Shown piece after piece: positions 18,352 to 26,893 of a stretch of 64,000 bases of DNA. The DNA is taken from NCBI RefSeq assembly GCF_000092065.1, contig NC_009363.1, positions 186,001 to 250,000 of the forward strand. Direction: 5' to 3'. The notes below the pieces were generated by a model. The model did not search any database. It saw only the letters and a list, made by a program, of their open reading frames with translations, and was not told the origin of the DNA. Within the stretch, counting starts at the first letter, position 1. Each line of letters begins with the position of its first letter. Made by a program: the position numbers and the translations under genes. This DNA comes from Ostreococcus lucimarinus CCE9901. Lineage: Eukaryota; Chlorophyta; Mamiellophyceae; Mamiellales; Bathycoccaceae.

Positions 18352-20688
18352 TTACACGCGAAAGGACTTTGCGATCGCCTCGATCGCCTCGATGGCGCTA
18401 GATTCCACCCGGTCGTTGTGTGCGATCGATTGCTTGAGGGCACGGATGATATCGCGCGCGGGCGCGACGGCGGGCGGCGCGGCGCGGAGCCAGTCGGCGG
18501 GGAGGACGTCGACGACGGCTTGAAGCGACGCCGCGCACGCGGCTGGATCCACGAGCTGTAAACGCACGTAAGGGATGACTTGGGCGCCGATGATGCCGTC
18601 GGCGACGATGCGCTGAAGCGCGGCGCGGTCGACAATATCTTCAAACGCGAATGCGCTTCGAACGAGATCCAAAGCGAGTCGGAATTGAGCTTGGGCGTGA
18701 CGTGCGGCGTTTGGCGCGCACGTGGCAACTATTGGCGAATACGTCGGTACCGCGCATTCCTCTGCGCATCGCTTCAGTCGACGTTGTAACGCGATGACAA
18801 TCTCCTTTGCCTCTTCGTTCGCGCTCGGTTCGACGTAGACGAAGATATCCTTGAGCGTAGACGCCAGAGCGCGCGATTGCGCCGGATCTCGCGGTTCCCA
18901 CCACTCTTCCACAGCCTCCGATGCGATCGGTAAAACGACGTGCTGCACCATGTTGGGCAACAAATTCGCATCTTCGTCACCTTCGTCGATTTTTCCATCA
19001 ATCACGCCGTAGTCGAACAGTTGTCCGTACCAAGACATTGCGTCCAACGCGCCTGGCGCAGTTTTCCCAGCGAGCGGAAACAACGGAGACCATCCAATCA
19101 GTTCCAATCGCACGAAAGGAGCGAAGAGATTAGGGACGGAGACCGACATATACGTGCTCTTATACGAACCAAGGTGCGTGCGCTTCCATTCCTCGGCGTG
19201 CCTTTTCACCGCGCTGAGCGTCGAGAACTCTTCTGACGCGTCCTTGAGCATCGAGCTCGCCGCGTCTCTGGCGTCCGCCCAATCTTTGTGAAGCAATCCG
19301 ACCTCGCGTTCGTCCTCAGCGACCGCCATTGCCGTGTCGCTCGACTCACGTCGCTTTGATCGCGCCTTGACTTTTTCCCGCATCGCGATGTTCAAGTCTC
19401 TGCCCATGTCGTCCAACTTTTCACCGTGCAAACCTTTGGCGTTGAACACGGCGTCCCGAATAGCCGTCACCGCAGTCGCCTTCGCCTCGGTCTGCGAACC
19501 GCTGCGTTGTAACACTGCGTTCACCGCTTCCGCCGCGGCTTCCGCTTCGATCGCGCTCTCCTCGAACTCGGCATTCATCGCCTGCGTCAGCGCTTGCGCT
19601 CGTTCCGCGTGGAATTTTCTATAATGCTCCTCGAGCTCGTCTAAGATGAGCTTCTTTTCGTGCAGCATGGCGCACGCGTCTCTAAAGTAATCGCGCAACT
19701 TTTGAGTGAACACGTATCGCTCACTCGCATCCTTGAGCTCCTTCTCGTAAAACGCCAAAGCCTCTTGACTCTTCACCGCGTTTTCGTCGGCGCGAGTCGC
19801 CTCCCTTCTCGCCGTCTCGCTCGACGACTCCGCTGCCTCCAACGCGCGTTTCAAACTTTCGAACGCTTCCATACCACCTCGTTCGATCGAAACCCCAGTA
19901 CCCGCCCGCTCCATCGTCGCTCGCGCGTCCCGAGCGCTTCGACGCATCTCCGGCTCGTCCCTGAACACGCGTTGCAACTGCGCGCGCTCAAACTCATCGT
20001 CGTCGCTCCCCGGCAAGATATCACCCTCCACGTACCCCGCATACCTATCTCGCGCACCACCGTCTCGCACGCTCTTAAACGCCACGCGCTCTCGGCGTCC
20101 GCCGCTAGAATCTAAGTCGACGTAATCCGCCGCCGTCGATTTCGCCCTCGCCGCCTCCCGCTTCGCCTTCGCCTCCGCGATCGTCTTCGCGTCCGGAATC
20201 ACCGTTCCCACCCCCCCCGCCGTCTCGCGCGCCGGCGGCGGCGGCGTCCACGCCTCCGCGCTCGTCCCTCCGAAGACGTCGCTCGCCGACCGTCCCGCCG
20301 TCCCGCTCGCCGCCGCGCCCCCCCTGTCCTCCGGTCGATCTCGCAGCGTCGCCTGCTCGCGCCGCAGCGCCGCCAGCGCCGCCGCGTCGTACGTTCGCGT
20401 CTCCCCCGTCGTCGTCGTCGTCGTCCCTCGTCGCGCGTCCATCGCCGCGACGCCTCGTCGTCTCGTCGCCTTCGCCGCGCGCGCGTCGCCGCCGCCGCCG
20501 CCGTCGTCCTCGTCGTCGTCGCGCGGCGCGTCGTCCTCGAACGACAGCAGCGCGCGCGCGCTCGACGCTTTCTTTCGCGCGCGCGGCGTCGTCGTCGCCG
20601 GCGTCGCGTCGTCGCCGTCGCGCGTCGCGTCGCCGTCGCGCGTTCGATTCGCCGACGACGATTTCGTCGCGCGACGACGGAACGCCAT
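18352..20688 (-). CDS. GCFC-domain protein, PAXBP1/GCFC2/ILP1 family
   Basis: 778 residues. The N-terminal third is charged and disordered (basic RRRATKSSS, polyacidic and Gly runs). A long helical region covers about residues 270-480 (LKRALEAAESSSETARREA, FTQKLRDYFRDACAMLHEKK). The C-terminal part is the GCFC domain with YMSVSVPNLFAPFVRLELIG followed by WSPLF, the family hallmark. Family members associate with late spliceosomes and intron-lariat disassembly in yeast and animals; plant ILP1 is tied to splicing and endoreduplication. The start at 20688 (MAFRRRATK) is the ATG closest to recognisable sequence; the frame to 20844 continues as Arg/Ala low complexity. Divergent from the gene at 20805. 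Confidence 0.85.
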   Translation of the reverse strand: MAFRRRATKSSSANRTRDGDATRDGDDATPATTTPRARKKASSARALLSFEDDAPRDDDEDDGGGGGDARAAKATRRRGVAAMDARRGTTTTTTGETRTYDAAALAALRREQATLRDRPEDRGGAAASGTAGRSASDVFGGTSAEAWTPPPPARETAGGVGTVIPDAKTIAEAKAKREAARAKSTAADYVDLDSSGGRRERVAFKSVRDGGARDRYAGYVEGDILPGSDDDEFERAQLQRVFRDEPEMRRSARDARATMERAGTGVSIERGGMEAFESLKRALEAAESSSETARREATRADENAVKSQEALAFYEKELKDASERYVFTQKLRDYFRDACAMLHEKKLILDELEEHYRKFHAERAQALTQAMNAEFEESAIEAEAAAEAVNAVLQRSGSQTEAKATAVTAIRDAVFNAKGLHGEKLDDMGRDLNIAMREKVKARSKRRESSDTAMAVAEDEREVGLLHKDWADARDAASSMLKDASEEFSTLSAVKRHAEEWKRTHLGSYKSTYMSVSVPNLFAPFVRLELIGWSPLFPLAGKTAPGALDAMSWYGQLFDYGVIDGKIDEGDEDANLLPNMVQHVVLPIASEAVEEWWEPRDPAQSRALASTLKDIFVYVEPSANEEAKEIVIALQRRLKRCAEECAVPTYSPIVATCAPNAARHAQAQFRLALDLVRSAFAFEDIVDRAALQRIVADGIIGAQVIPYVRLQLVDPAACAASLQAVVDVLPADWLRAAPPAVAPARDIIRALKQSIAHNDRVESSAIEAIEAIAKSFRV

Positions 20689-20804
20689 CGCGACGCGCGC
20701 GCGCGACGACGGCGCGAAAACGACGGAATCGGCGTCGCGCGTCGCGTCGCGAGAGCGCGTCGCGCGCGCGCGTGTGGCGCGTTCATGAATGAATCGATGC
20801 GTCG

Positions 20805-23800
20805 ATGGCGCGCGCGCGTTCGACGAAACGGCGTCGCCGCACACCGACGCGCGCGCGCGGCGTCGCGCGCATGGAGCGCTCGAGCGCGCCGTCGCGCGCC
20901 GTCGCGTCGACGCGCGCGCGCTCGCGCGCGTCGAGCGCGTCGAGCGACGTCGACGCGTCGCGCGCGGTGTCGAACGCGCTCGCGCGTTTGAAAACGCTCG
21001 CGACGACGACGACGGCGCGGGAATCGCGCGCGCGCGGCGCGGACGTCGCGCGCGCGATCGTGGACGCGTTCGAGGCGCTGGCGCGCGCGGAGGCGCGCGG
21101 AGGACGACGGGCGGAGGGAGACGCGGTGGAGGCGGCGCGACGCGCGGCGCTCGGACGCGCGGCGGACGACGACGAGGGGAGGGAATCGGACGGCGAAAGC
21201 GAGCGCGACGCGCGCGCGGTGGACGCGCTGTATGGATTGCGGCGGGCGGTGCACGCGGAGGGGTGTTCGGGGGACGTGCGGGTGAATTGCGCGCGCGTGG
21301 TGGAGGCGTTCGCGCGCGAGCCGGCGTCGACGACGACGGAGGCTCGGTGGCGCGCGCTCGTGGATTGCGTGCCGAACACGCCGAGGTCGGGACGCGAGAT
21401 CGTGGCGATGGCGTCGCCGAACGCGCGCGTGGGCGTCGGATCGCGGGATTGGGCGTTGAGCGTCGGCGCGGCGTTGGCGACGGCGGCTCGATGGAACGAC
21501 GTCGCGGCGACGGAATTGTTTGAACTCATCGACGATAAGATTCAGGGAGGCGCGGGCGAGCGCGTGGTTGGGTTGACGCTGCTTCACGCCGCGCTCGCCG
21601 TCGATGGTTTAGTCGCGAGCGATGATTTAGTCGTCGCCGTGCACAAGGCGTTGACGGCGGTGAGCGGCGCGCCGGTGGAGAATGGATTCGCGTGCGCGAG
21701 CGTCGGCATGCGTTGCGTGTGCGCGGCGGCGAGGAACCTTTCCATGGGCGACGTCAGGACGTTACGAAGCGCGTGGCTCGAGCCGAGACTGCGTGCTCAA
21801 GGATTTACCTGGCACAGCGCGCAAAGCGACGAGTCGCGCGCGACGCTTTCGCTCATTGAATATTTAAAAATCCCGCGAGACGAGCGGCTCGGCGCGACGG
21901 CGATGTCGGCGTTTTTGATAGCTGATTTGGATCTCGTCGGTTACGTCGACGCCGAGGAGTTCAAACGCAAAGTCGTGCACGGGTCGGTCGATCTGGATAG
22001 TCCGGCGTTTCGCGCGCTCGCGGCGAGCGAACGCGCCGTCGGACGAACCGTCGCGGCGGCAATCATCGCCACGCAAATGAATCTCATTCACACGCTTTAC
22101 GTCGCACCTGGTCAAGAAGATGACGCGGACGAGTTACGGATGAAAGTAGCTACTGAGGGTGGAAGGATTCTGTGCGGTAAAGCTCTCGATTTACTTCGAC
22201 TGGAGCGCGCGAATACGGCGAGTTTGACAGAGAACGCGCAGATGAAGGTTGAGGAGCTGACCACGGATGCTCAACCGAGCACGTTCTTCGGGGTTTTGAG
22301 CTACGCACTGACGACGAACGTGATCGATATCGATGAAAATGAGCGCGCAAAGCTCGTTTCGTGGTGCTGCGACAAATTGAGTGAAAAATTCGTCACCGCG
22401 ACGGATGCTTCGATGCGCGCGATGATCACCTCTGGCTGCTTGAGCGCTCTCTTACGCCTCGCCGAGACATCGGAGAACGCAGCGATGGCGGACGCATGTA
22501 TGCAGTGCGTTTCGGTGCTCATCGATCTGATATTGGTACCTAGCACACTGTACGACTTTGTCGAAATCATAGCCTTCAAAACACCGTCGTTGGATTTACT
22601 CGGCGTTGAGAGCAAGTCAGAGGACGACAAACGAGCGACTTACGTGGTGGCGGCGCTGAATTGGTCGGTGTCTCGTATTCGAGCCTCATCGACGGTTGCA
22701 CAAGCCGACAAATCACTCAACTTATTCAGAAGATTATTTGTCTTGCTCCCGGAAACGGAGCACACGACTTGGTTGGAATATTTCACTGACGCGTACGCGA
22801 GCGCCGCGTTGTGGGCGGGCTGCGTCGAAAAAGAAGTCGCGGTGGATACTGACCGCGTGCTCGCAGATGACGCGGCGCGCAAGTGTGTAGAGTCGTTCGA
22901 AGCTGATATCTCACGCGAGACATCGAAAAAGACGCCAGAGTGGTTGGGAAATCTTCAAACGCGCGCGAGATGGTTGAATGAAGCGTTTGCTGCGCTCGGC
23001 GAAGACGCCTACCTTAGAGCACACTTCACCGCAGACCTCGCCGCAATCGTGTCAAAGTCTGTGGATGTCGGACTCCAAGGTTCGACCGACCCGAAAGTCA
23101 ATGCATCGTACTGGCCATATGAAAGCAAGCGTCCACTCATCGTCCCTCGCGCGCCGCTGGGACCGGGTGGTATTTTGGCGACGTCGGCTGCGACGTTTGA
23201 TCTCATCGCCAAGCAGCTTGAATCGCAATTTCTCGCGATCGAGACGAGTTTGCAGAAATCACTGATGGAACACACTGGTCTAATTCACATGATGACCACG
23301 GTAACATCAGCCGTCGCCGCCGCTGGCGTCGCCATCAAGACACCGGGCGGCGCGAGCGCGGGGCGCGTCGCCGCCGCCGCCGCGCGAGCGCTCGTCCTAG
23401 TGGCGCAATCCATCACGCATCTGCACGTCACTGTTAACTGCAGTGAGATGCAATTGAGAAACGAAGAACGGGAGCTCCTGTTGCTCACCAAACAGTTACT
23501 CGAAGCGTCCAACGTTATGGAGCAAAGGAAGACGCTTGAAGCCGCGCCGGGGGTGCATCGCCGTCGCTACGCCGCGGCCCGCGCGGCGTTGGCTCGCGCC
23601 CTCAGTCTCACCGATGCCTCCTCCGAAGACATCAAATTCGAGCTCAACAAAATTCGCAAGCGTCGACACTCAAAGCGCTGGACGGAAAAGCACCAGCGTC
23701 CACCGACCGCGCCGCGTCCCGCCTCCGCCGTCAACTTCACCGCTCGCGAAGCCGAGCCCGACGACTTCGTCGACGAGGACGGCGTCTCCATACTCGAAGC

Positions 23801-23894
23801 CTTCGAGCCGAGCACGGACGAGGAATCCGACAGCGGCGATAACGACGACGACGCCTTCGTCGTGCGCGGGATGCAGGACTTCGACGAACCATAG
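20805..23894 (+). CDS. Unrecognised 1029-aa helical-repeat-like protein
   Basis: No family recognised with confidence. Composition and spacing of Leu/Ala suggest alpha-helical (ARM/HEAT-like) repeats through most of residues 60-850, for example RVVGLTLLHAALAVDGLV and SGCLSALLRLAETSENAAM. A Gly/Ala-rich hydrophobic stretch lies at about 825-860 (VTSAVAAAGVAIKTPGG), and the C terminus changes from basic (KIRKRRHSKRWTEKHQRP) to strongly acidic. No signal peptide. Two ATGs are possible, 20805 and 20871; the first 22 residues between them are mostly Arg. The 5' end is extremely CG-rich and the 3' half much less so. Spacing of 116 bp to the divergent PAXBP1-like gene. Confidence 0.8.
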   Translation: MARARSTKRRRRTPTRARGVARMERSSAPSRAVASTRARSRASSASSDVDASRAVSNALARLKTLATTTTARESRARGADVARAIVDAFEALARAEARGGRRAEGDAVEAARRAALGRAADDDEGRESDGESERDARAVDALYGLRRAVHAEGCSGDVRVNCARVVEAFAREPASTTTEARWRALVDCVPNTPRSGREIVAMASPNARVGVGSRDWALSVGAALATAARWNDVAATELFELIDDKIQGGAGERVVGLTLLHAALAVDGLVASDDLVVAVHKALTAVSGAPVENGFACASVGMRCVCAAARNLSMGDVRTLRSAWLEPRLRAQGFTWHSAQSDESRATLSLIEYLKIPRDERLGATAMSAFLIADLDLVGYVDAEEFKRKVVHGSVDLDSPAFRALAASERAVGRTVAAAIIATQMNLIHTLYVAPGQEDDADELRMKVATEGGRILCGKALDLLRLERANTASLTENAQMKVEELTTDAQPSTFFGVLSYALTTNVIDIDENERAKLVSWCCDKLSEKFVTATDASMRAMITSGCLSALLRLAETSENAAMADACMQCVSVLIDLILVPSTLYDFVEIIAFKTPSLDLLGVESKSEDDKRATYVVAALNWSVSRIRASSTVAQADKSLNLFRRLFVLLPETEHTTWLEYFTDAYASAALWAGCVEKEVAVDTDRVLADDAARKCVESFEADISRETSKKTPEWLGNLQTRARWLNEAFAALGEDAYLRAHFTADLAAIVSKSVDVGLQGSTDPKVNASYWPYESKRPLIVPRAPLGPGGILATSAATFDLIAKQLESQFLAIETSLQKSLMEHTGLIHMMTTVTSAVAAAGVAIKTPGGASAGRVAAAAARALVLVAQSITHLHVTVNCSEMQLRNEERELLLLTKQLLEASNVMEQRKTLEAAPGVHRRRYAAARAALARALSLTDASSEDIKFELNKIRKRRHSKRWTEKHQRPPTAPRPASAVNFTAREAEPDDFVDEDGVSILEAFEPSTDEESDSGDNDDDAFVVRGMQDFDEP

Positions 23895-23959
23895 CTTAAA
23901 TTGTATTATACGCCCGCGCGTCCCGACCGACGCCCCTCCGCCTCGCCTCACAACCGCCC

Positions 23960-24922
23960 ATGCCCTTCACCTCCCCGCCCCTCCAGCGCGCCTTCGCCGC
24001 CGTCGTGTACGTCAGCGAGGGTCGTCGCACCGCCGTCCTCGACGTCATCGAGCGCGTCGCGCGCGAGGCGACCGCGCCTCGTCGTCCCGTCGCGCTGGTG
24101 AACGTCTTCAGGGACGCCGAGTACAACAGGACTGGGTTCACCCTCGCCGGCCGCGACGTCGATGACGTCCGACGAGCCGCGCTCGACGTCGCCCAGGTGT
24201 CTCTGCGCGAGGTGGACATGCGCGCGCACGACGCCACGCACCCGAGAGTGGGCGTGGTGGACCACGTGAGTTGTCACGCGTTGGCGGGCGAACGCGCCGG
24301 CGCGGCGAAACTCGCGAAATCCATCGGTGAAGGCTTGGGAACGCTGGGCGTGCCGGTAAAATTATACGGAGACGCGGCGAGCGATGGGATCGGGCTGGAT
24401 GAGATTCGGCGACGGAGTGGGTACTTTAGCGGCGCCGCGGGCGGGCGGTGGACGGGGGAGTTCGCCGTCGAGCGCGGGTTCGCGTTCGATTACGGCCCGA
24501 GCGACGTGCCCGAGCGCGAGGGGTTCGGCATGGTGGGCGCGGTGCCTTGGGTGTGTAACTATAACGTCCCTCTGGCGTTCACGTTCGCGGATGAGGGTTT
24601 GGATGCGGAGACGAGGATGACGCGCGCGATGGCGTTTGGACGCGCCGTGGCCAAGCGCGTATCGGCGCGCGGCGGCGGTCTACCCTCGGTGCAATCCATG
24701 GCGTTGCCACACGGCGGAAAAGTCGAGGTGGCGTGTAATTTATTAGACGTCGACGCGTCGTCCACGGCGGACGTGCAGCGCGCGACGGCGGCGGCGGTGG
24801 CGGAGACGGACGCGCTCAAAATTCTAGGCGCCGGCGCGTCGGCGATGGTGGAAGACGGTTACGTCACCAATCAAACCCCAGAGAGCATCATCCGCGCCAT
24901 CGATGCGATCGACGCGCGTTAG
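23960..24922 (+). CDS. Formiminotransferase-domain protein (FTCD N-terminal half)
   Basis: 320 residues, the length of a stand-alone formiminotransferase domain without the cyclodeaminase half. In animals FTCD moves the formimino group from formiminoglutamate to tetrahydrofolate; plants and algae keep short homologues of less certain role. The N-terminal subdomain has VYVSEGRRTAVLDVIERVA, DAEYNRTGFTLAG and HPRVGVVDHVSCHAL, the last being the conserved HPR.GxxD segment. The C-terminal subdomain has AVPWVCNYNVPLAF and VQSMALPHGGKVEVACNLLD. The ATG at 23960 follows the preceding stop by 65 bp on the same strand. Confidence 0.87.
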   Translation: MPFTSPPLQRAFAAVVYVSEGRRTAVLDVIERVAREATAPRRPVALVNVFRDAEYNRTGFTLAGRDVDDVRRAALDVAQVSLREVDMRAHDATHPRVGVVDHVSCHALAGERAGAAKLAKSIGEGLGTLGVPVKLYGDAASDGIGLDEIRRRSGYFSGAAGGRWTGEFAVERGFAFDYGPSDVPEREGFGMVGAVPWVCNYNVPLAFTFADEGLDAETRMTRAMAFGRAVAKRVSARGGGLPSVQSMALPHGGKVEVACNLLDVDASSTADVQRATAAAVAETDALKILGAGASAMVEDGYVTNQTPESIIRAIDAIDAR

Positions 24923-25040
24923 TTCGCCCCGCGTTCGCTTTAATGCATTCATCTCATTCGCGCGACGCTTCGGCGCGTTCCATCGGCGCGCGCGTCTCGG
25001 ACGCCTCGACTCGTCCTCACACCTCGACGCGCCGGTCGAC

Positions 25041-26039
25041 ATGCCCGACGCCGAATTGGACGATCGCGACTGCCTCACGCGCTTCGCCGCGCACCACCGC
25101 GACGTGTTCAACAAGGAGATTTTGTCCAAGATGAAGACGCCGCGTCGCGCGTGCCCGTGCGGGCGCGCGAACGAAGTGCCCAGTTGCAGAATTCACTACG
25201 CCGTTTTGCGGTGCGTGAACCGCACGTTCAGGAAGTTGCTGCCGCCGTACGAGGAGGTGATGGCGAAGAAGAACGAACTGCTCGTGTGGGATCGCGTCAC
25301 GGGTAGACCAGGGGTTTCGAAAAGCGAATTACAACGTTACGTCTGCATGCACGCCGCGCCGAAATTGATGGAAAAGACGATTCGCGCGCGCGACGAGGCG
25401 GGCGACAGGCTGTGGTGGGCGGTGAAAGAAACACTCGATGATATGGCCGCAGGTCGAGATAACCCTAAGTATGAGTGCGAGGTGTGCGGGAAGTTCGTAT
25501 GCGTCTTCTGTGGCGCGGCTTGTGCGTGTCCAGAATGCAACGACGTGCGAACGTGCCGAGAATGTGCCGAGACGTATGAAAACTTTACGTTCTGCAAGTC
25601 TTGCAAAATCGCGTACTGCAACGATGGCGATGAGTACGACGATGAAAGTAATTGTGACAAAGACATAGTATACTGCTCAGAATGCGATAGATTCCGTTGC
25701 TCGGACGATTGTCAGAACGACCTGATGTTCTGCGAAATATGTTCCGACGCGGACCCATTTTGCTTGGACTGCACATGGCGCCATCATGTCAATTGTGACG
25801 GGTGCGGTGGACATCTCATGTGTGAAGGACACAACGAGGTCGATGAATATCTAACATACGTGGGCGACGACGACGATCAACCAGAAGGGTACTGGTATCT
25901 GTGCGATAGTTGTCTGAATCCACGCCCGTGGAAGCCGCCGATCGAGAAACCTCCACGAAAGGCGCCGATCAAGAAACCGAGAAGCCCAAGCGTTTCGCCT
26001 CGCATGTCGTTCTCAAGCTGCACGGACGACATCGACTGA
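25041..26039 (+). CDS. Cys-rich putative zinc-binding protein, unrecognised
   Basis: 332 residues, unrecognised family. The N-terminal 145 residues are helical with one isolated CPCGRANEVPSC pair. From about residue 145 to 300 there is a dense series of CxxC pairs: CEVCGKFVCVFCG, CACPECNDVRTCRECAE, FCKSCKIAYC, YCSECDRFRCSDDC, FCEICSDADPFCLDC, CDGCGGHLMCEGH and LCDSCL. This spacing suggests several zinc knuckles or treble clefs in tandem, perhaps RING- or B-box-like, but no canonical pattern is complete. The C terminus is Pro/Lys-rich with repeated KPPRKAPIKKP. The start is the ATG at 25041; an upstream in-frame ATG at 24903 overlaps the formiminotransferase stop and is less likely. Confidence 0.8.
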   Translation: MPDAELDDRDCLTRFAAHHRDVFNKEILSKMKTPRRACPCGRANEVPSCRIHYAVLRCVNRTFRKLLPPYEEVMAKKNELLVWDRVTGRPGVSKSELQRYVCMHAAPKLMEKTIRARDEAGDRLWWAVKETLDDMAAGRDNPKYECEVCGKFVCVFCGAACACPECNDVRTCRECAETYENFTFCKSCKIAYCNDGDEYDDESNCDKDIVYCSECDRFRCSDDCQNDLMFCEICSDADPFCLDCTWRHHVNCDGCGGHLMCEGHNEVDEYLTYVGDDDDQPEGYWYLCDSCLNPRPWKPPIEKPPRKAPIKKPRSPSVSPRMSFSSCTDDID

Positions 26040-26089
26040 AGGTGAATATGGAACTATCATCACGATTCAACGACGTAGCATTACAATTT

Positions 26090-26824
26090 TCATTGAAAGC
26101 ATTCGACTAACTCGCAACCGAGGATTTGCCACCCGAGCGACTCTCGAATCCTACGCAACCGCTTACTCTGCTCGCCCAAATCGCTCACGGGCGTCATGAA
26201 AGGATAGACATACTTCACATCCATCGCGAACGAGCGATACAACACCAACGGCCCATTGCCTTCGTCGCCACTCCAGTTTCTATCGCTCACCGGCTCGTTC
26301 TTCACCCAAAATTCGACGACGTCGTCGCCGAGTTTGCCCGGCACGGAAAATCCAACGAACGAGCCCTCCGCCCGATCCTCTCGCATAATTAATTTAGAGT
26401 TCTCCACCGATTCCAACGTCGCGTCCACGAGCGCGTTCGCGGCGTCCTTCGCGTCGCGAAACGTATTCGGCGCCGTCCAAGGCGACGCGTACTTGTCGCT
26501 CTCGCGCGACGACGTGCTCACGCAGTTGTGTTCGCGCGGACAGCCACGCACGCGCCCCGGAGGCTGTAAACCGAGCTCAAGCTCGCCCTCGGGCTCCATG
26601 ATCGTGCGCGCGTTCGTTTGCGCGCGCGCTGTGGGCGCGAACGCCGTCGCGACGAGCGCAGCGCTGGAAAACAAGATGGATCTTCTGTCGCGACGTGCGA
26701 GCGTCGATGGCGTCGACGCCGACGATGTGACCGGCGATGTGACGGACGACGAAGCGCGCGTCGAGTTTTGTATCGCGCGTAGTGCGCGGTCGCATCCGGG
26801 GACGGTCGCGAGTTGGGCGCGCAT
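26090..26824 (-). CDS. DUF1499 protein, predicted thylakoid lumen
   Basis: 244 residues. The N terminus has a plastid-type Ser/Thr/Arg leader followed by a lumenal signal with twin arginines and a hydrophobic core, RRDRRSILFSSAALVATAFA, ending in the cleavage-like TARAQT. The mature part carries CPREHNCVSTSS and ASPW, the DUF1499 signature, then VVEFWVKNEPVSDRN and LVLYRSFAMDVKYVYPF. DUF1499 proteins are common in plastids and bacteria; the biochemical role is not established. The ATG at 26824 is the first. It converges on the Cys-rich gene, 50 bp away. Confidence 0.82.
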   Translation of the reverse strand: MRAQLATVPGCDRALRAIQNSTRASSSVTSPVTSSASTPSTLARRDRRSILFSSAALVATAFAPTARAQTNARTIMEPEGELELGLQPPGRVRGCPREHNCVSTSSRESDKYASPWTAPNTFRDAKDAANALVDATLESVENSKLIMREDRAEGSFVGFSVPGKLGDDVVEFWVKNEPVSDRNWSGDEGNGPLVLYRSFAMDVKYVYPFMTPVSDLGEQSKRLRRIRESLGWQILGCELVECFQ

Positions 26825-26893
26825 GGCGAGTGTCGCTGTGAGGGGTGGCGGCGAATTTGTTTCTTACACTGTACAGTACACTGTTTCATCGCT

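Noticed and set aside
26040-26089. Possible selenocysteine read-through after the Cys-rich protein (TGA stop)
   Set aside because: No conserved protein sequence continues after the TGA and no SECIS-like fold was seen downstream.
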